DNA of 64,000 nucleotides from Sulfurimonas sp. (GCF_018698455.1 NZ_JABIOQ010000024.1:1-64000), one strand, 5' to 3'. Shown: positions 25,948 through 34,902, counted from the first letter of the stretch. Made by a program: numbers and translations. The notes: generated by a model from the letters alone, not told the origin.

Positions 25948-27260
25948 TCTCAAAGGATACGAAGCATGTATTTGCTTTAGCTATTCCTGCAGCACTCAAA
26001 CATCTCGTTGATATTCTCCAAGTTCTTATTGATATGCTTATGGTTGGTGTTATTAGTACTGCGGCTCTAGCAGGTGTTGGTCTGAGTATGCAGTTTATGA
26101 TGGTGATAAATGTTTTAATGACTCTTTATGTGGTAGGAGGAAATGCTCTTATCTCACGTTTTATCGGTCAAGGTCGAAAACACCGTGCATCTTCTCTTCT
26201 TTTTTCATTGACTCTCTTCTCTATAGCTTTGTCTTTTTTTGTTGGCATTGGAGGATATTTTGGAAGTGAGGCTATTTACATTCTAATGGGTGCATCAGAT
26301 ACAGTAGTAGATGAAGGCTCAAAATATTTTAAAATCATCTCTTTAGGAATAGTTGTAATCTTCATAGATACTTTACTATATAATGCACTCTCTGCGGCGG
26401 GAGATACCAAAAGTTCACTCTACATAAAACTTCTCTCTGCATGTTTAAATGCTTTTTTAAACTATGTACTTATCTTTGGACATTTTGGTTTTGATGCTTA
26501 TGGTATTGAGGGTGCTGCAATCGCTACTATCATCGCTTATACCTTTAATGCTGTTGCATACTACATCCTTATAACAAAGATGAATTCAAAACTAGACTTT
26601 ATCCCGCTTATCCGAATAAAAGATTTGATTCGCGCTTGGCATGTAGGCTGGAGTGCAGCTTTAGATAGAGGAACCTCAAGTATGAGTTTTTTAGTTTTTG
26701 TCTCAATAATTACGGCTTATGGAACAGCAGAACTTGCAGGCTACCAAGTTGGACTAAGAGTGGAGGGCATCGCGTTTATGCCTGGTTTTGGCTTTGCCAT
26801 CGCTGCAATGGCTTTAGTCGGACAGAGTATCGGTGCAAAAGAGTATGATAAAGCTTATAACATGGGAATTATTAGTGGAAGAATTGCTTATGTGTTTATG
26901 GGAAGTGTAGGAGTTGTACTTATACTTTTTCCTGAATTTTTAGTTTCTTTTTTTACAAAAGACACTTTAACAATCGCTGTGGCTTCTAAGTATCTAATTT
27001 TAGTGGGTTTAGCACAGATTCCTTTAGCCATTATGTTTGTTTACTCTTCTGCTCTTCGTGGTGCTGGTGCTACTAAAATAACACTAAAAATTAATCTTTT
27101 TTCTTTATGGGTTTTTAGAGTGCTTCCATCATATATAGCTTACTCTCTTGGTTATGGGATTATCGCTATTTTTATTATTATGAATATAGAAACACTTATA
27201 AAGGGAGTCATCTACTGGTATGTTTACCAGAAGAAAACTTGGGTGTATACTAAGGTTTAG
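25935..27260 (+). CDS. MATE family efflux transporter, start codon unclear
   Basis: A NorM/DinF-like MATE exporter with twelve hydrophobic segments. The first ordinary ATG (26034) would lose the conserved first helix, because the same frame encodes ALAIPAALKHLVDILQVLI just upstream, as other MATE proteins begin. The frame is open from 25899 but holds no ATG, GTG, TTG or CTG before 26034. An ATA at 25935 lies 7 bases after AAGAGG and is my provisional start; ATC 25947 is another option. The 3' end overlaps the convergent HemF-like gene by 11 bases. Family is secure, the start is not. Confidence 0.75.
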   Translation: MSRLISKDTKHVFALAIPAALKHLVDILQVLIDMLMVGVISTAALAGVGLSMQFMMVINVLMTLYVVGGNALISRFIGQGRKHRASSLLFSLTLFSIALSFFVGIGGYFGSEAIYILMGASDTVVDEGSKYFKIISLGIVVIFIDTLLYNALSAAGDTKSSLYIKLLSACLNAFLNYVLIFGHFGFDAYGIEGAAIATIIAYTFNAVAYYILITKMNSKLDFIPLIRIKDLIRAWHVGWSAALDRGTSSMSFLVFVSIITAYGTAELAGYQVGLRVEGIAFMPGFGFAIAAMALVGQSIGAKEYDKAYNMGIISGRIAYVFMGSVGVVLILFPEFLVSFFTKDTLTIAVASKYLILVGLAQIPLAIMFVYSSALRGAGATKITLKINLFSLWVFRVLPSYIAYSLGYGIIAIFIIMNIETLIKGVIYWYVYQKKTWVYTKV

Positions 27261-28281
27261 AGTGGTTGCTTACTGTACTTGGTATAGTGTTTCCACTTGC
27301 TTGTAGGTCTAGAGCTTGTGGATATTTTTTATAGTGTTCTCTAATTACAGATGCTAGTTTTAACTTAGTATCTACATCTATCTCACCTTTTTCATTGATA
27401 CTATTTGCGAGGTCATTTACTAGTTCATTTTGTGGTGATTCAACTTTGTCACTCCAAGATGCTAAAAGTTCTCTGTCAACATGAGTTGGCAGTGAACCCA
27501 TGATGCCAACATCGTTTTGAGAATGAACAAGAAGTCCTGATGTTGTTCCTCTGTCAAGTGTTAAAACTTGAAATAGGTAGAGCGTATGGTAGTCAAGTTG
27601 TTCTTTTTTATCTTTACTAGAAATACCAGGTCTTGTTTTAAACGCAGCATTGATAATATCTACATATGTATCTATAATGCCCTCGCCAAATTCTTTTGCA
27701 AGTTTAAAGTCTGCTGCTTTATTTTCTGTTGCATAGTTCTCTAGGTAAAAGTGAGAAACACCTCTTGTGCGTTTTAAAGCAGGAATGTTAAAGTACTTAT
27801 CACCTTGGAGACTACCTTCATCGTAAAGAGAAGCACTCAAAGATTTTAAAGAGTTACTGAAAGTATCAGTATCTTGGCTTTTTGCAATACTTGGGTTAAG
27901 ATCAGCCATAATTCTCCAGTAAGATGAAGAGTCCCTAAGTTCTGTAAGGCTTATATGTATATGAATAGATGGAACATTAGGATTTTTTGGATGGATGATG
28001 GTAGAAATAGCTGTTGCACTTTTGAGGCTTTTCTCTGGATTTTCATCATAGTGAACTTGAGATACATTTATACTTGCCGCATTAAAAAGTGAAGTGTCTC
28101 TAGATTCATAACGGCTACCTCCACCATGGAGACCATTGTCTCTTAACCAAGTGACTTCTTTAAACTTTTTACCTTCACCTAGTTTACTACTAACTATATC
28201 AAGTTTGTCAGCAAATCTTTTTTGTAGAGTTCTTACAAGTGTATACGTCTCTTGAGCTTGGGTTGATAATGCCATAATCAT
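27250..28281 (-). CDS. Divergent oxygen-dependent coproporphyrinogen III oxidase (HemF) family protein
   Basis: A 343-residue protein that follows the HemF order of motifs: GLHGGGSRYE near residue 52 (HemF GGGGRSRV), NVSQVHYDE near 73, TIIHPKNPNVPSIHIHIS near 94 (HemF VVHPxNPYVPTxHANVR) and TLDRGTTSGL near 258 with SLPTHVDRELLASW (HemF VWDRGT, S-x-P-P). The aspartate and histidines thought to act in catalysis are kept, but the central region is unlike ordinary HemF. It would decarboxylate coproporphyrinogen III using O2. ATG 28275, second in frame, is an alternative start. It may be a paralogue with another substrate. Confidence 0.7.
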   Translation of the reverse strand: MIMALSTQAQETYTLVRTLQKRFADKLDIVSSKLGEGKKFKEVTWLRDNGLHGGGSRYESRDTSLFNAASINVSQVHYDENPEKSLKSATAISTIIHPKNPNVPSIHIHISLTELRDSSSYWRIMADLNPSIAKSQDTDTFSNSLKSLSASLYDEGSLQGDKYFNIPALKRTRGVSHFYLENYATENKAADFKLAKEFGEGIIDTYVDIINAAFKTRPGISSKDKKEQLDYHTLYLFQVLTLDRGTTSGLLVHSQNDVGIMGSLPTHVDRELLASWSDKVESPQNELVNDLANSINEKGEIDVDTKLKLASVIREHYKKYPQALDLQASGNTIPSTVSNHSKP

Positions 28282-28416
28282 TTTTTCCTACCTAGTATTT
28301 ATATTATTTTAGATATTAAGTAAACATTGTATCAAACTTATACTAATAATAAATTAATATTATATTAAGATTGTAAATGTATTATTCCATTATAAATTTA
28401 ACTTATGGAATTCATT

Positions 28417-29007
28417 ATGAAAAAGAATATACTAATAATTGTCTTAGCTTTAAGCCTTGTTTTACCAGCGCAAGTTAATGCTGGTTTTTTTAGAACAGTA
28501 GTAAAGAGTGCAACAGCAGTCTCTTTAGAAATGCTAAAACTTATGAGTAAAATGTCTGATGATATAGGTATTATGGCTGATGATATAGGTATTATGGCTG
28601 ACCGAATTTTAACTATGGCAGATAAAATTGTTCACACAGAGCAGTTAATGGCAGATTTAATACTTGATGTAGCAGAGTTAAATACAAAAATTGTAGATAA
28701 AGATATAAGTATTACAAATACAACACTTTTACTCTCTTCAACCAACCAAACAAATACCACATTTCATGTGGCTCCTACTTTAGTTGTTAATGCAGAAGCT
28801 TCAGAGTACATAATCTATGTATCTTCAAATATCACAATGAATACTAACACAATTTCAATAATCGTGCATAATTTAAATGAGTTACAAAATAATTGGGCAG
28901 AGTTAAGTACAATTTCTCAAAATAATAAAATTTATATTTCAGTTAAAAGTATAGAAAATAACATAATTTCATCTGTATCTAATACTGTGGGATTTGATAT
29001 ATACTAA
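28417..29007 (+). CDS. Secreted hypothetical protein with M-A-D heptad repeat
   Basis: 196 residues from ATG 28417, chosen over ATG 28405 because GGAA then lies 6 bases ahead and the signal peptide (MKKNILIIVLALSLVLPAQVNA) starts cleanly. Residues 46-77 hold a seven-residue repeat of form M-A/S-D-x-I-x-x, likely an amphipathic helix or coiled coil. The C-terminal part is rich in Asn, Thr, Ser and Ile, of beta type (LVVNAEASEYIIYVSSNIT). Periplasmic or surface location is inferred. Family not recognised. Confidence 0.6.
   Translation: MKKNILIIVLALSLVLPAQVNAGFFRTVVKSATAVSLEMLKLMSKMSDDIGIMADDIGIMADRILTMADKIVHTEQLMADLILDVAELNTKIVDKDISITNTTLLLSSTNQTNTTFHVAPTLVVNAEASEYIIYVSSNITMNTNTISIIVHNLNELQNNWAELSTISQNNKIYISVKSIENNIISSVSNTVGFDIY
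28558..28599 (+). repeat. Two exact 21-base tandem repeats inside the heptad region
   Basis: The unit beginning GATGATATAGG and ending TTATGGCT occurs twice back to back (28558-28578 and 28579-28599), each coding for D-D-I-G-I-M-A. Flanking degenerate units show the same seven-residue period, so the array probably grew by duplication. Confidence 0.85.
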
Positions 29008-29022
29008 GAACTTTAATCTTTT

Positions 29023-29363
29023 TTGTGTAATAATTTTTCTGAGTATACGAAGCACTTTTTAGGTGATAAAAAAGCTTTAGCTAAAAGTGACCTTTCTCGA
29101 GCTGTTAGTAATACTAAAAAAAAGTGCAAATTTAAATACACTTGCATGTGTGCATTTAGGACAAAGAACTCCAAGAGTACTATTTTTATATAACAGGTTC
29201 TTTGAAAAAAGATGAGTGTTCTCTTGAAGATTTATTTGAGCAGGAGAATGTAAAATCCCAACTACTATGTCCTTCTCTTATAAAAAATAAGTTATCAAAA
29301 AGTGATATAAAAAAGTTGATAAAAATATCTTCATTTCATGGTTATAAGTCAGCTGTACTTTAA
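29023..29363 (+). pseudogene. Decayed or frameshifted small gene
   Basis: This 377-base gap between genes holds coding-like sequence in three frames that join end to end. From TTG 29023 the first frame reads N-F-S-E-Y-T-K-H-F-L-G-D-K-K to an A8 tract at 29116-29123. After one skipped base the second reads S-A-N-L-N-T-L-A-C-V-H-L to about 29160, and after another skip the third continues with KELQEYYFYITGSLKKDE to TAA 29363. The joined product would be about 112 residues, charged and helical at its end. I do not recognise it. It may be a pseudogene or an assembly error in two places. Confidence 0.4.
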
Positions 29364-29378
29364 ATCAATAAAACAATT

Positions 29379-29410
29379 AAAGTGCTAAATAACTAAATCA
29401 ACAGCACTTT
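29379..29410. terminator. Possible bidirectional terminator at the end of pdxA
   Basis: Arms AAAGTGCT (29379-29386) and AGCACTTT (29403-29410) form a perfect 8-base stem around a 16-base loop, spanning the pdxA stop. T-rich tails on both sides are weak. It would serve pdxA leftward and the decayed gene rightward. Confidence 0.4.
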
Positions 29411-30302
29411 TAATAGCATTTATATAACTTAATGTTTTTGCATTCCCTTTATAGGCTATGTCAAACGCAGTACCATGATCTACTGATGTTCTAACGATAG
29501 GAAGATTAAGTGAGATGTTTACACTTTCATCAAAGTACAGAGCTTTAAGAGGTGCTAAACCTTGGTCATGATACATGGCTATAAAGTATTTGAAATCTTT
29601 ACGAAAGTGAGGAGTAAATGCGACATCTGGAACGATGGGACCAAAAAACTGTTCTATACCTATTTTTTTATTTGCACTTTTTATAGCTTTGTATATTCGA
29701 AGTTCTTCATTTCCTAAAACACCATTATCACCAGCATGAGGATTAAGTCCAAGAACAGCTACTTTATCATTTCCAATTGCATTATGAAAGTCTATAAAAA
29801 ACTGTTTTAATTTTTTGTATTCTATCATTGAAGGCACAGTCTTTAGTGGAACATGCTCTGTAAAAAGGGCAACAAACATTTCATCACATCCAAGCATCAT
29901 TATGGCCTCTTTATCAAAATACTGACGTAAAAGATCTGTATGACCTTTATATTCTAGTCCTGCCTTCATCCAAGCTTCTTTATGTATCGGCATTGTGACA
30001 ACTGCGTTTGCTTCTTCTTTCTCACACATTTGTATTGCACAAATAAAGGAGTCATAAGAGTAGTTACCACTACTAACATCAACAACACCCGCTTGTATGT
30101 CAAATGAACCTTCCACTTCTTTGAGGCTAAAATCTTGAGGAATTTTTATTGATAAAAGAGTAGAAGCTTGAGAAAGTAGCTCTTTATTTATACAGTATAT
30201 GGGACTACATAGTTTAGATACATTTTCATGGGCTTTAAGGGCAATTTCTATGCCGACACCATTAAGGTCACCGACACTAATGGCTATCGTTGGTTTAGTC
30301 AT
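29385..30302 (-). CDS. pdxA: 4-hydroxythreonine-4-phosphate dehydrogenase
   Basis: A 305-residue NAD-dependent dehydrogenase of vitamin B6 synthesis. The N-terminal AISVGDLNGVGIEIAL replaces the usual GDPxGIGPE signature in recognisable form. Metal-site histidines are in KGHTDLL (near residue 138), LNPHAGDNG (near 203) and AMYHDQGLAPLKAL (near 260). The product is condensed by PdxJ, whose gene overlaps it by 8 bases. Length is slightly below the 320-330 of gamma-proteobacterial PdxA. Confidence 0.93.
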   Translation of the reverse strand: MTKPTIAISVGDLNGVGIEIALKAHENVSKLCSPIYCINKELLSQASTLLSIKIPQDFSLKEVEGSFDIQAGVVDVSSGNYSYDSFICAIQMCEKEEANAVVTMPIHKEAWMKAGLEYKGHTDLLRQYFDKEAIMMLGCDEMFVALFTEHVPLKTVPSMIEYKKLKQFFIDFHNAIGNDKVAVLGLNPHAGDNGVLGNEELRIYKAIKSANKKIGIEQFFGPIVPDVAFTPHFRKDFKYFIAMYHDQGLAPLKALYFDESVNISLNLPIVRTSVDHGTAFDIAYKGNAKTLSYINAIKSAVDLVI

Positions 30303-31083
30303 TTCTTGTTGTGAGTCTTTTCATCTCTTTAACTGCATCACTAAGACCTGAAAAAACACTTCGAGCTATGATACTCTGACCGATATTAAGTTCTACAATC
30401 TCTTCTATTTTCATCATCTCATGTACATTATGATAATTTAGTCCATGTCCCGCTGCAACTTCTAGCCCTAGTTTATTTGCATGAATAGCAGAGTTTTTTA
30501 TATCTTGTACTGCTTGTTCGAGCCTATCACTAAGTTCATATCGAGGAAGCTGTAACTCTTTAATAGTGTAGTTTGAGTGAGGAAGTGATGAGTTGAGCAT
30601 AGCAAAAAGATTGGAGAAAAGACCAGTGTGAAGTTCTACCATTTCAGCACCTAACTCTTTACTCTTTTCCATAGCCTCTATAGTAGGGTCTACAAAGAGA
30701 GAAACAGGTATAAGAGCATCATGAAGTTGCTCAATTGCATAAAGAGTTGCGTCTGCATGGTTTATCACGTCAAGGCCACCTTCTGTAGTGACTTCTTCGC
30801 GTTTCTCAGGTACAAGTGTTGCACGATGTGGTTGTATGGCACTCACAATATCTAAGATGTCACGATTGATTGAACACTCTAGATTTACAGGAACCTTACT
30901 AAACGCTATGATAGACTTTACATCTATATCTTGAATATGGCGTCGATCTTCGCGTAGATGAATCGTTATCTGATTTGCTCCACTCTCACAAGCTACATAG
31001 AGTGCTTGAAGAATATCTGGGTCATTTACTTGTCTTGCCTCACGTAGAACTGCTACATGGTCTATGTTTACACCTAACTTCAT
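30295..31083 (-). CDS. pdxJ: Pyridoxine 5'-phosphate synthase
   Basis: A 262-residue TIM barrel that makes pyridoxine 5'-phosphate from the PdxA product and 1-deoxyxylulose 5-phosphate. GVNIDHVAVLREAR at the start, IHLREDRRHI near residue 40, VPEKREEVTTEGG near 95 and AAGHGLNYHN near 212 are diagnostic. It starts immediately after plsC ends and overlaps pdxA, giving a pdxJ-pdxA unit. Confidence 0.96.
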   Translation of the reverse strand: MKLGVNIDHVAVLREARQVNDPDILQALYVACESGANQITIHLREDRRHIQDIDVKSIIAFSKVPVNLECSINRDILDIVSAIQPHRATLVPEKREEVTTEGGLDVINHADATLYAIEQLHDALIPVSLFVDPTIEAMEKSKELGAEMVELHTGLFSNLFAMLNSSLPHSNYTIKELQLPRYELSDRLEQAVQDIKNSAIHANKLGLEVAAGHGLNYHNVHEMMKIEEIVELNIGQSIIARSVFSGLSDAVKEMKRLTTRND

Positions 31084-31788
31084 TTAGTAAGCCTTCTTAA
31101 TTTCATTATAAAATGTATTGTATTCATTTTCAAGGTTTTCATGACTTATAGAGTTCCCAATGTGAACTTCTACTGTAAATGTTTCTTTGTAAGGAGCATT
31201 TTCAAACACTGCTTCCATTTTTCCATTTATATATACAGGAGCAACCGTGAGTTTATTCGCTTTTGCAATCTTTGCTGCACCACTTTGAAATGAATGAATA
31301 CCATCACCCTTAAAACGTTCCCCTTCTGGAAACATATAAAGGTTCATTGTATCTACCTTTTTAAAAGTTTTTTTAATATTTTTAAAAAAACTTAAAAGTC
31401 CTTTCTTATTTTCTAAGTCAACACTAATGCAACCACTATACTCAAAAAACTTACCATATATTAGAGAATCAAGTAGCTCTTGTTTTGCTATCCAAGAACC
31501 ACTTTTATTGTTTTTTGAAAAGACATTTTCCATGATGATAATGTCAAGAAGAGAACGATGGTTTATAGCATAGAGTACACGGTTGTGTGAGGGGAGAGAA
31601 CCTATGATTTTAAGCTCAATATTAAGAAATTGCAACACTTGTTTAGAATAATTTTGCCGATCTATTGAAAGTTGAGTGTATGCTGGTTTGAGACTTATAA
31701 AGGGATGGAAAAATGTTTTTTTGAAGATGGCTATATATTTGAAACCTAGTTGGATCATAAATATAAACTTACCTAATGTTTTAAGCAT
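31084..31788 (-). CDS. plsC: 1-acyl-sn-glycerol-3-phosphate acyltransferase
   Basis: A 234-residue membrane-associated acyltransferase that makes phosphatidic acid. The catalytic HxxxxD is in YAINHRSLLDIII near residue 71, and the glycerol-phosphate site is FPEGERFKGDGIHSFQSGAA near 153. A hydrophobic N-terminus would hold it at the inner membrane. It lies 53 bases after the small lipoprotein gene and abuts pdxJ, so a lipid gene and B6 genes share a likely transcript. Confidence 0.9.
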   Translation of the reverse strand: MLKTLGKFIFMIQLGFKYIAIFKKTFFHPFISLKPAYTQLSIDRQNYSKQVLQFLNIELKIIGSLPSHNRVLYAINHRSLLDIIIMENVFSKNNKSGSWIAKQELLDSLIYGKFFEYSGCISVDLENKKGLLSFFKNIKKTFKKVDTMNLYMFPEGERFKGDGIHSFQSGAAKIAKANKLTVAPVYINGKMEAVFENAPYKETFTVEVHIGNSISHENLENEYNTFYNEIKKAY

Positions 31789-31841
31789 AAACTACCTTTT
31801 AAATATAAAAGATAGATTATAGCAAAAAATGTTAAATAGGA

Positions 31842-31955
31842 TTACTTTACTTTTCCACTTCTGTATCCAGGGTGTTGGTAGTCTGGTTTTTCACAACCTG
31901 CTAGTGTACTCATTATACCAAGAGCGATGATTATTGTAAATATAACTGCTTTCAT
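31842..31955 (-). CDS. Small lipoprotein, 37 residues
   Basis: A short gene with AAGGAG 9 bases before ATG 31955. The product has a lysine and hydrophobic core (KAVIFTIIIALGIM), then the lipobox T-L-A-G-C, giving a mature lipoprotein of about 17 residues (CEKPDYQHPGYRSGKVK). Signal peptidase II cleavage before Cys21 is expected. It lies 13 bases after the ppk2 stop and 53 before plsC on the same strand. Function unknown; the ribosome site and complete lipobox make it a convincing gene. Confidence 0.75.
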   Translation of the reverse strand: MKAVIFTIIIALGIMSTLAGCEKPDYQHPGYRSGKVK

Positions 31956-31968
31956 TTCGTATCTCCTT

Positions 31969-32904
31969 TTAATTTTTTTTGAGACTCATCTCTGTTTCCA
32001 TGATTTTTATCTCATCATTTGCATGTATTCGTATCTTTTCATCAGCTTTGAGCTTTTTGAGACTAATTTTATCAGAGTATTTCATATGTGTCAAGATATG
32101 CTTAATACAATTTATACGAGCTTTTTTCTTGTTATCTGAACGAATAATAGTCCATGGAGAATGTTCTGTATGTGAAGCTAAAAGCATAGAATACTTAGCG
32201 ATTGTGTACTTATCCCATAAACCTTGTGACTTTACATCTACTGGTGATAGTTTGTATTGCTTAAGTGGATCTGTACGGCGTTTGTCAAATCGTTTTTTCT
32301 GCTCATCTTTAGATACTGAGAAGTAAAATTTAAATATTTTAATATCAGAATTTATTAGCATTTTTTCAAATTCTGGAACTTCATGTAAGAACTCTTTGTG
32401 CTCTTCTTGTGTACAAAAATCCATTACAGGCTCAACACCACCACGGTTATACCAACTTCTATCAAAAAGAACTATCTCTCCAGCTGATGGTAGGAAGTGA
32501 GTATATCTTTGAAAGTACCACTGAGTTGTTTCGGTATCACTAGGTTTGTCAAGTGCCACTACTCTCGCACCACGAGGATTAAGGTGCTCTGTGATACGCT
32601 TGATCGTACTACCTTTTCCAGCGGCATCACGACCTTCAAAAATCATAAGTACTTTTTGACCAGTTTCTTTTACATGGTTTTGCATCTTAAGCAGTTCAAT
32701 CTGAAGTGATTTTAATTCAATTTCATACTGTATAACTTCATCTTTAACCCAAACAGCAACTCTTTTTTTAGCATCTTTTTTAGAGTGCTTATCTGCTTCA
32801 CATTTGTTTGCATCTTTAGCTTTTCTTCTATCATCATGAATAATATCTTTTAAAACTGTCTTATCATGTAGCTCGGCATCTAGCATTTTTCTTTTTGATC
32901 CCAT
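31969..32904 (-). CDS. ppk2: Polyphosphate kinase 2 family protein
   Basis: A 311-residue PPK2 enzyme that transfers phosphate between polyphosphate and nucleotides. Walker A EGRDAAGKGSTI lies near residue 90, the lid region LNPRGARVVAL near 108 and Walker B FDRSWYNRGGVEPVM near 147. A charged Lys/Asp-rich N-terminal extension covers about 50 residues. One PPK2 domain suggests class I, which usually acts on nucleoside diphosphates; direction and nucleotide are not decided. It leads a likely ppk2-lipoprotein-plsC-pdxJ-pdxA transcript. Confidence 0.92.
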   Translation of the reverse strand: MGSKRKMLDAELHDKTVLKDIIHDDRRKAKDANKCEADKHSKKDAKKRVAVWVKDEVIQYEIELKSLQIELLKMQNHVKETGQKVLMIFEGRDAAGKGSTIKRITEHLNPRGARVVALDKPSDTETTQWYFQRYTHFLPSAGEIVLFDRSWYNRGGVEPVMDFCTQEEHKEFLHEVPEFEKMLINSDIKIFKFYFSVSKDEQKKRFDKRRTDPLKQYKLSPVDVKSQGLWDKYTIAKYSMLLASHTEHSPWTIIRSDNKKKARINCIKHILTHMKYSDKISLKKLKADEKIRIHANDEIKIMETEMSLKKN

Positions 32905-32967
32905 ATAAACTCCTATATCTATACTAAATTATAAATCAATAATTATTAAAAAGAGTTTGTTAGCAGG

Positions 32968-34728
32968 TTATTTAATGATTCTGTCACCTTTTAGATATCG
33001 TAAAACTTGAGTAAGCATATAAGGTGCATAAATTGGTTTTCGACCGAGTTCATAAGAATTATACTCCATAGTTTTATAAGCAAAATGAGTATACTTTTCA
33101 TCTTCAAGAGTAGTTCCAAGAGAGAGTAAAACATCTACAATTATGCTAATAGAACTGATGTATGTATTGTCAGAAGTTTCAGCTTGAGTGATAAACTCTC
33201 CTACACTAAAGTTCCATAGACCTTTTTCATAAAAGAGTTCAAGTGCCTTGTTTGCAAGACGATGTGCGTTTATAAGATAAACTTCATTAGCTGTATGGTT
33301 AAATGCACTCATGAGAGCTTGTGCTAAGTAAGCATAGTCTTCTAAAAAAGCTTCTACTTTTGGTTTTTTATGTATGAGTGTTGTGTGGTATAAAACGCCA
33401 TCTAGAAACATAGTTTTTAAAAGAGAATCAAGATTTTTAACAGCTCTATCTTTATAACTTACATCTATAGAACCGAGTTTGAATAGAGAGTTAATCATCA
33501 TACTTGACCATGAAGTCTGTACTTTTTTATCTATGAAAGGGTAGAGTCGGGTACTTCGTATGGTACTAAGTGAAACTTTGACATCTGAAAACCACTCAGG
33601 AATACCATCTTTAAATCTTATGATATTTTTACCTTCAAAGTTGCCAAGGTGTGTAACTGACATCTCTTCACACATGGACTCTATATCTTCATAACCTGCA
33701 TTTACTAAACAGGAATAAACTTCTTCATAAGTGTATACAAAGTAAGTTCCCTCCGTCCCTTCACTGTCTGCATCACTTGCGGAGTAAAAAAGATCATCTT
33801 CACTCATAAAGTTATGCCAAAAATCTGCACATTCTTTTGCTGTTTGGAGGTAGCTATTATCATCATATGATAAATATGCATCTGTATAAACACCTGTTAG
33901 AAGCGCATTGTCATAAAGCATTTTTTCAAAATGGGGCACTTTCCATTCGTTATCTGTAGAGTAACGACAAAACCCACCATCTATAAGGTCATACATTCCA
34001 CCTCTTTTCATGGCGTTTAAAGTATCAGTAGCCATAGACTTCGCACTTTTGTCATCATAGAGTTTATCTATGGTGAGGAGTGTGTTGAGTGTTGAGGCTT
34101 GTGGAAATTTTGGTTTTAATGAAAAACCTCCATTTGTAGTGTCAAAGTTATTTTTTGCTTGAAGCATAAAGTTTTTTATAAATGATTCTTTTAATATAGT
34201 CGCTTGTGTTGGATGTTCTACCTTGTTTATAAAACCTTCAATCTCAGCAGCATTTTTAAAAACATCTTCATCTTTTTCACGGACTTTATTCGCTATGAGA
34301 GTAGAAAGGTCTTTAAAGCCCATCCCTTCCATATCTTGAGATGTAGACTCTAGAGGAATAAATGTTCCCGCAACAAATGGTTTGTTCTCTGGTGTACAGA
34401 AAATAGATGTTGGCCAACCACCTGCACGACGGTTTAAAAGTCGATAAACTTCTTGATAATACTTGTCGATGTCGGGTCTCTCTTCACGGTCAACTTTAAT
34501 ACAAATAAAGTCTTTATTTAAAATATCAGCACACTCTTGATTTTGGAATACTTGTTCTTCCATAATATGACACAAGTGACAAGAAGAGTAACCTATACTT
34601 ATAAATATAGCTTTATTTTCTTTTTTAGCTTTCTCAAACACCTCGTCGCACCAAGGAAACCAGTCTACTGGATTTTCTTTGTGTTGTTGGAGGTAAGGGG
34701 AATCTTCTTTTTCTAGTCTATTTGACAT
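32968..34728 (-). CDS. DUF255 thioredoxin-domain protein (YyaL/Spata20 family)
   Basis: A 586-residue two-part protein. The N-terminal thioredoxin-like domain has [17 protein letters not shown] near residue 10, the redox-type [14 protein letters not shown] near 48 and VDREERPDI near 78. The C-terminal part is an alpha/alpha barrel of the N-acylglucosamine 2-epimerase type (GGGFxxKPKFP-like region near 198; [14 protein letters not shown] near 258). The family is often 650-700 residues, so this one is compact. Biochemical role is not established. It runs toward ppk2 with a 63-base gap. Confidence 0.88.
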   Translation of the reverse strand: MSNRLEKEDSPYLQQHKENPVDWFPWCDEVFEKAKKENKAIFISIGYSSCHLCHIMEEQVFQNQECADILNKDFICIKVDREERPDIDKYYQEVYRLLNRRAGGWPTSIFCTPENKPFVAGTFIPLESTSQDMEGMGFKDLSTLIANKVREKDEDVFKNAAEIEGFINKVEHPTQATILKESFIKNFMLQAKNNFDTTNGGFSLKPKFPQASTLNTLLTIDKLYDDKSAKSMATDTLNAMKRGGMYDLIDGGFCRYSTDNEWKVPHFEKMLYDNALLTGVYTDAYLSYDDNSYLQTAKECADFWHNFMSEDDLFYSASDADSEGTEGTYFVYTYEEVYSCLVNAGYEDIESMCEEMSVTHLGNFEGKNIIRFKDGIPEWFSDVKVSLSTIRSTRLYPFIDKKVQTSWSSMMINSLFKLGSIDVSYKDRAVKNLDSLLKTMFLDGVLYHTTLIHKKPKVEAFLEDYAYLAQALMSAFNHTANEVYLINAHRLANKALELFYEKGLWNFSVGEFITQAETSDNTYISSISIIVDVLLSLGTTLEDEKYTHFAYKTMEYNSYELGRKPIYAPYMLTQVLRYLKGDRIIK

Positions 34729-34902
34729 AATTATTCTCTGTATTTTATTTTATAAATTTATTATTTGTAGGGTAGGGGAATTTTGCTAATGAAGTACTTA
34801 AATATATTTTAATAGATTGAATCTTTAGGAAAGAGATAGATAAATCATGAGCTTGTTTTGACTTGTTATGTGAGTTATGGCTGCATATAGGTTCTCAAGA
34901 AT

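Noticed and set aside
34729-34902. Gap between the DUF255 and GlpD-like genes as a possible missing GlpD C-terminal domain after a frameshift
   Set aside because: All frames there contain early stops and no GlpD-like residues; the shorter protein appears genuine.
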